Positions 61,711 to 64,000 of a stretch of DNA of 64,000 nt are shown in pieces (position 1 is the stretch's first letter; each line of letters begins with the position of its first letter). The DNA is from Closterium sp. Naga37s-1 (taxonomy: Eukaryota > Streptophyta > Zygnematophyceae > Desmidiales > Closteriaceae), in NCBI GenBank assembly GCA_947471745.1, contig CANJKZ010000088.1, positions 1,418,790 through 1,482,789 on the forward strand. Reading direction: 5' to 3'. The position numbers were made by a program, and so were the translations under genes. Below the pieces are notes generated by a model. It saw nothing but the letters and a program-made list of their open reading frames with translations, did not search any database and was not told the DNA's origin.

Positions 61711-64000
61711 TGTGAGAATAATAGTGAGGAATGAATTCACTAGCAAGCATTGGGATACATATAGCAAACCCTAACAGGTTGTACTCACTACAAAGTACCC
61801 CACTGCAGACTAGAGAAACAGAATATTCTGACACACCCCCATAGTCAAAGTGGGGTATGATCAGCACAACAGGCAAAGCAAAGCAAGCTCAGGGTGGATC
61901 ACAATGTCACCATACATTCTGAGCACAAGTACAAGAAGTAACAGTTTAAAGTTCACAATAAATAAGCAAAGCTAGAGGCTATCACAGAGGGCAAGTGAGG
62001 AGGAGGAGGCTGGACTAATAGGAGAGGAGAGAGGAGGCAATGGCGGAAGCTGCAGACACACGGGCAACAGGAGCGGCGCGCACTGGGGCTACCGGAGGCG
62101 CACCTCCGGATACAGGAGTAACTGGCTCCGCGGCTAAGACGAGCGGCAAGGAGCAACGGACCCACGACGGGCGACTGGCGCAGCGGCATCACTGGGCTAC
62201 CGGAAGCGCACCTCCGGACTACTGGCACTGCTAGCAACACGACGGCTACCTCCACCCAACCTCCCTCTACTGCCGCACCCCCCATTCACACACCCCCTGC
62301 TACACCCCTAGGTTTTCACTCACACTCCACCCCCTAGCACCACTCCTTTGACTCCCACACATCCACCCCCTCAGCGGCAGGCCTGCAGGCAGTGGGAGAC
62401 AACGGAGGAGGAGGGGAAGGGAACATACCCACCCATCACCCCCAATACCCGCAACCCCCCCATACCCTCCGTTCCCAGGCTGCACTGCCAGCAGCAGGGA
62501 GACGAAGAAGGAGGGGGGGGGGGGGGGGGGAAGCAGCAACGGGCAGCAACGGGCGGCAAGGGGCAAGCACAGGGAGGCGGCGGCACCGGGTTCCAGGGGC
62601 GGCGTCGCGGGGTCCAGGGGCGGTCTGCTGAGGTCCAGGGGCGCGGGCTGCACCAGGGGCGGCTGCTCCAGGGGCCAGGGGCGGCTGCTCCAGGGGCCAG
62701 GGGTGGCTGCTCCAGGGGCCAGGGCGGCTGCTCTGGGTCCAGGGGCGGCTGGTCCAGGGGCGGCTGCACCAGGGGCGGCATGCACCAGGGGCGGCTGCTC
62801 CAGGGGCCAGGGGCGGCTGCTCAGGGGCCAGGGTGTGTCGAAAGTAACTAGTTGAAGTAGGAGCCATGGCAAGGGTCCAAGGTACTAGTTTGAGTGACGA
62901 GGGAGGAGGTGGGAGGCAAAAAGAGCAAAGAGGTTGTTCACTATAGAGCGAGCAGTACAAATAGGCAAGAATGAAGAAAGGTGCACCACCAAACAGAAAG
63001 TATATGACTACAGTATTCTACACTACAGGCAATTATAGAACAATATATAGAATTGTATATTATTCTAACACGCCCCCATAAGTGCCTGTAGGGAAGAAGA
63101 TGTGCAGTCAACGCCCCCATTATGGGGTACACCAGACAGCGCGCAGCGGAAATCACAGCAACAGGCAAGTGCAGTGGCAAATCGTGCAGTGATGGCAGAT
63201 CCAGCTGTACCAACCCTCGGCCAAGGCAGAAAAAACAGTAGCAGGTTTAGGGGCGGCAGGTCGCCTGAGGAGCAGGCTCTGTGGCTGCAAAGTGCAGGCG
63301 GACAGCAGCGGCTCGACGGCAGCACCTGCAGGCCCCAGCAGCAGGCAGCAGAAACAAAGGCAGCAAAGGCAGGTGGCGGCAGGGGCGGCAGCTGGAGGTG
63401 CCACGGCAGCAGCGGGCGACAGCAGCAGATGACCGGCTGACTTCCGTCGCCCCCTCACTCTCCCCCCCACAGCGGCACGTGCGGGCAGTGGAGGAGAGAG
63501 GAGGGGCGGCAGCTTTTGCTCACACCCGCCACCCCAACCCCCCCCCCCACTGCTGCACGCGCAGCAGGGAGAGAGAAGGGACGGCGTGTGGCGGCGTAGC
63601 GGTGTGGCGCAGCAGCGAACAGAGTGGCGTCAACCCTCGCGCCTCCCCTCCCCCCACCCCGCCACCTCTCCCACAAGCGGCAACCGCGGCGGCGGGATAC
63701 AGGGCGCTGCAAGTGCACATGTACTTGCGTTCGCCACTGCTGCGTGCGCACTGCTGTGCGTACTGCTGCTGCTCGCGGGGGGCGACTGCTACGCGCGCAG
63801 GCGTGCACGCCTGCTACGCGCGGCTGTGCGTGCTGCTGTGTGACGGGGAGAGTGACGGGCTGCGCACTGCTGGCGCGTTCGCCATGGTAAATGGCGCGTT
63901 CGCCACGGGCAAGAACGCGTGACAAAGCCGATGCGCGACGGGGCAGCAAACGGGGATGCTGACGACCAGCGCAAATCGCGCCGCGCTGGTCGTCGCGGCC
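61711..64000 (-). mobile_element. Second tandem copy of the non-autonomous LTR element, running off the window
   Basis: The LTR 61711-61833 has a primer-binding site on its left and a purine tract on its right (61834-61856), so it is shared by copy 1 and a second copy to the right. The sequence after 61834 repeats 57932 onward, including the nested element's LTR at 62836-63070 and its interior to the window end. The second copy differs mainly by many single-base insertions and deletions. Confidence 0.87.

Larger units (their letters stand above)
57808..61833 (-). mobile_element. Non-autonomous Copia-type LTR element (copy 1 of a tandem pair)
   Basis: LTRs 57808-57931 (124 bp) and 61711-61833 (123 bp) are near identical (TGTGAG...TTCTGACA on the plus strand). 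On the minus strand the purine tract lies next to the left LTR (57932-57954) and the primer-binding site (complement of TGGTATCAGAGC, 61699-61710) next to the right LTR. The interior has no coding domain and consists of GC-rich repeats. A separate 1.5-kb element is nested at 58914-60459. It interrupts the integrase of the plus-strand Copia. Its 3' region (58030-58400) resembles that of the element at 48575-50181, so both belong to one lineage. Confidence 0.87.

Overview
The window is nuclear DNA of a photosynthetic eukaryote, most likely a streptophyte (a charophyte-grade alga or early-diverging plant). The evidence is spliced genes with GT-AG introns, a chloroplast PsbR gene, a plant-type uridine-kinase/CYTH protein (TTM1/2-like), a chloroplast alpha/beta-hydrolase, a tRNA-Leu with internal pol III boxes, and Copia, Penelope-like and DIRS/Ngaro-like retroelements. 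The exact species cannot be named from sequence alone. All splice models were made by eye, using phase continuity and family similarity.

Layout. 1-10699 is one uninterrupted 41-bp purine-rich minisatellite (about 261 units). 10826-23523 (minus) is a TTM1/2-like gene in nine exons. Its introns carry a complete Penelope-like element (12307-16175), a diverged solo Penelope pseudo-LTR (17075-17573), a tRNA-Leu(AAG) and many partial exon copies. 24804-26221 (plus) is RanBP1. 26783-30197 (plus) is a PRXL2-type thioredoxin-fold protein. 30791-39610 (plus) is a 12-exon chloroplast alpha/beta-hydrolase. 39697-40702 is a DNA transposon with terminal inverted repeats. 41028-46868 is a DIRS/Ngaro-like tyrosine-recombinase retroelement on the minus strand. 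47043-47660 (minus) is psbR. From 48570 to the end is a nest of Copia-class LTR elements: a 1.6-kb non-autonomous element, a decayed minus-strand Copia, a plus-strand Copia cut inside its integrase, and two tandem minus-strand non-autonomous elements sharing an LTR, each carrying the same nested 1.5-kb element.

The most unusual signal runs through the introns of the TTM and hydrolase genes. A short palindrome of the form TTTTGAGNCGNCTCAAAA recurs more than a dozen times, usually between two direct copies of 27-70 bp of host sequence, often a piece of exon with its splice site. The same palindrome begins the pseudo-LTRs of the Penelope-like element, where it also encodes part of the reverse-transcriptase C-terminus. 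That element is flanked by a 159-bp duplication and its solo pseudo-LTR by a 37-bp duplication. The pattern suggests a Penelope-associated process that inserts tiny palindromic pieces with unusually long target duplications and so multiplies exon fragments. The pseudo-LTRs also carry hammerhead-ribozyme-like motifs, intact in the upstream copy and in the solo copy, and mutated at two core bases in the downstream copy.

The host genes are single eukaryotic transcription units, not an operon. RanBP1, PRXL2 and the hydrolase lie head to tail on the plus strand. TTM and RanBP1 are divergent, with about 1.3 kb between their start codons.
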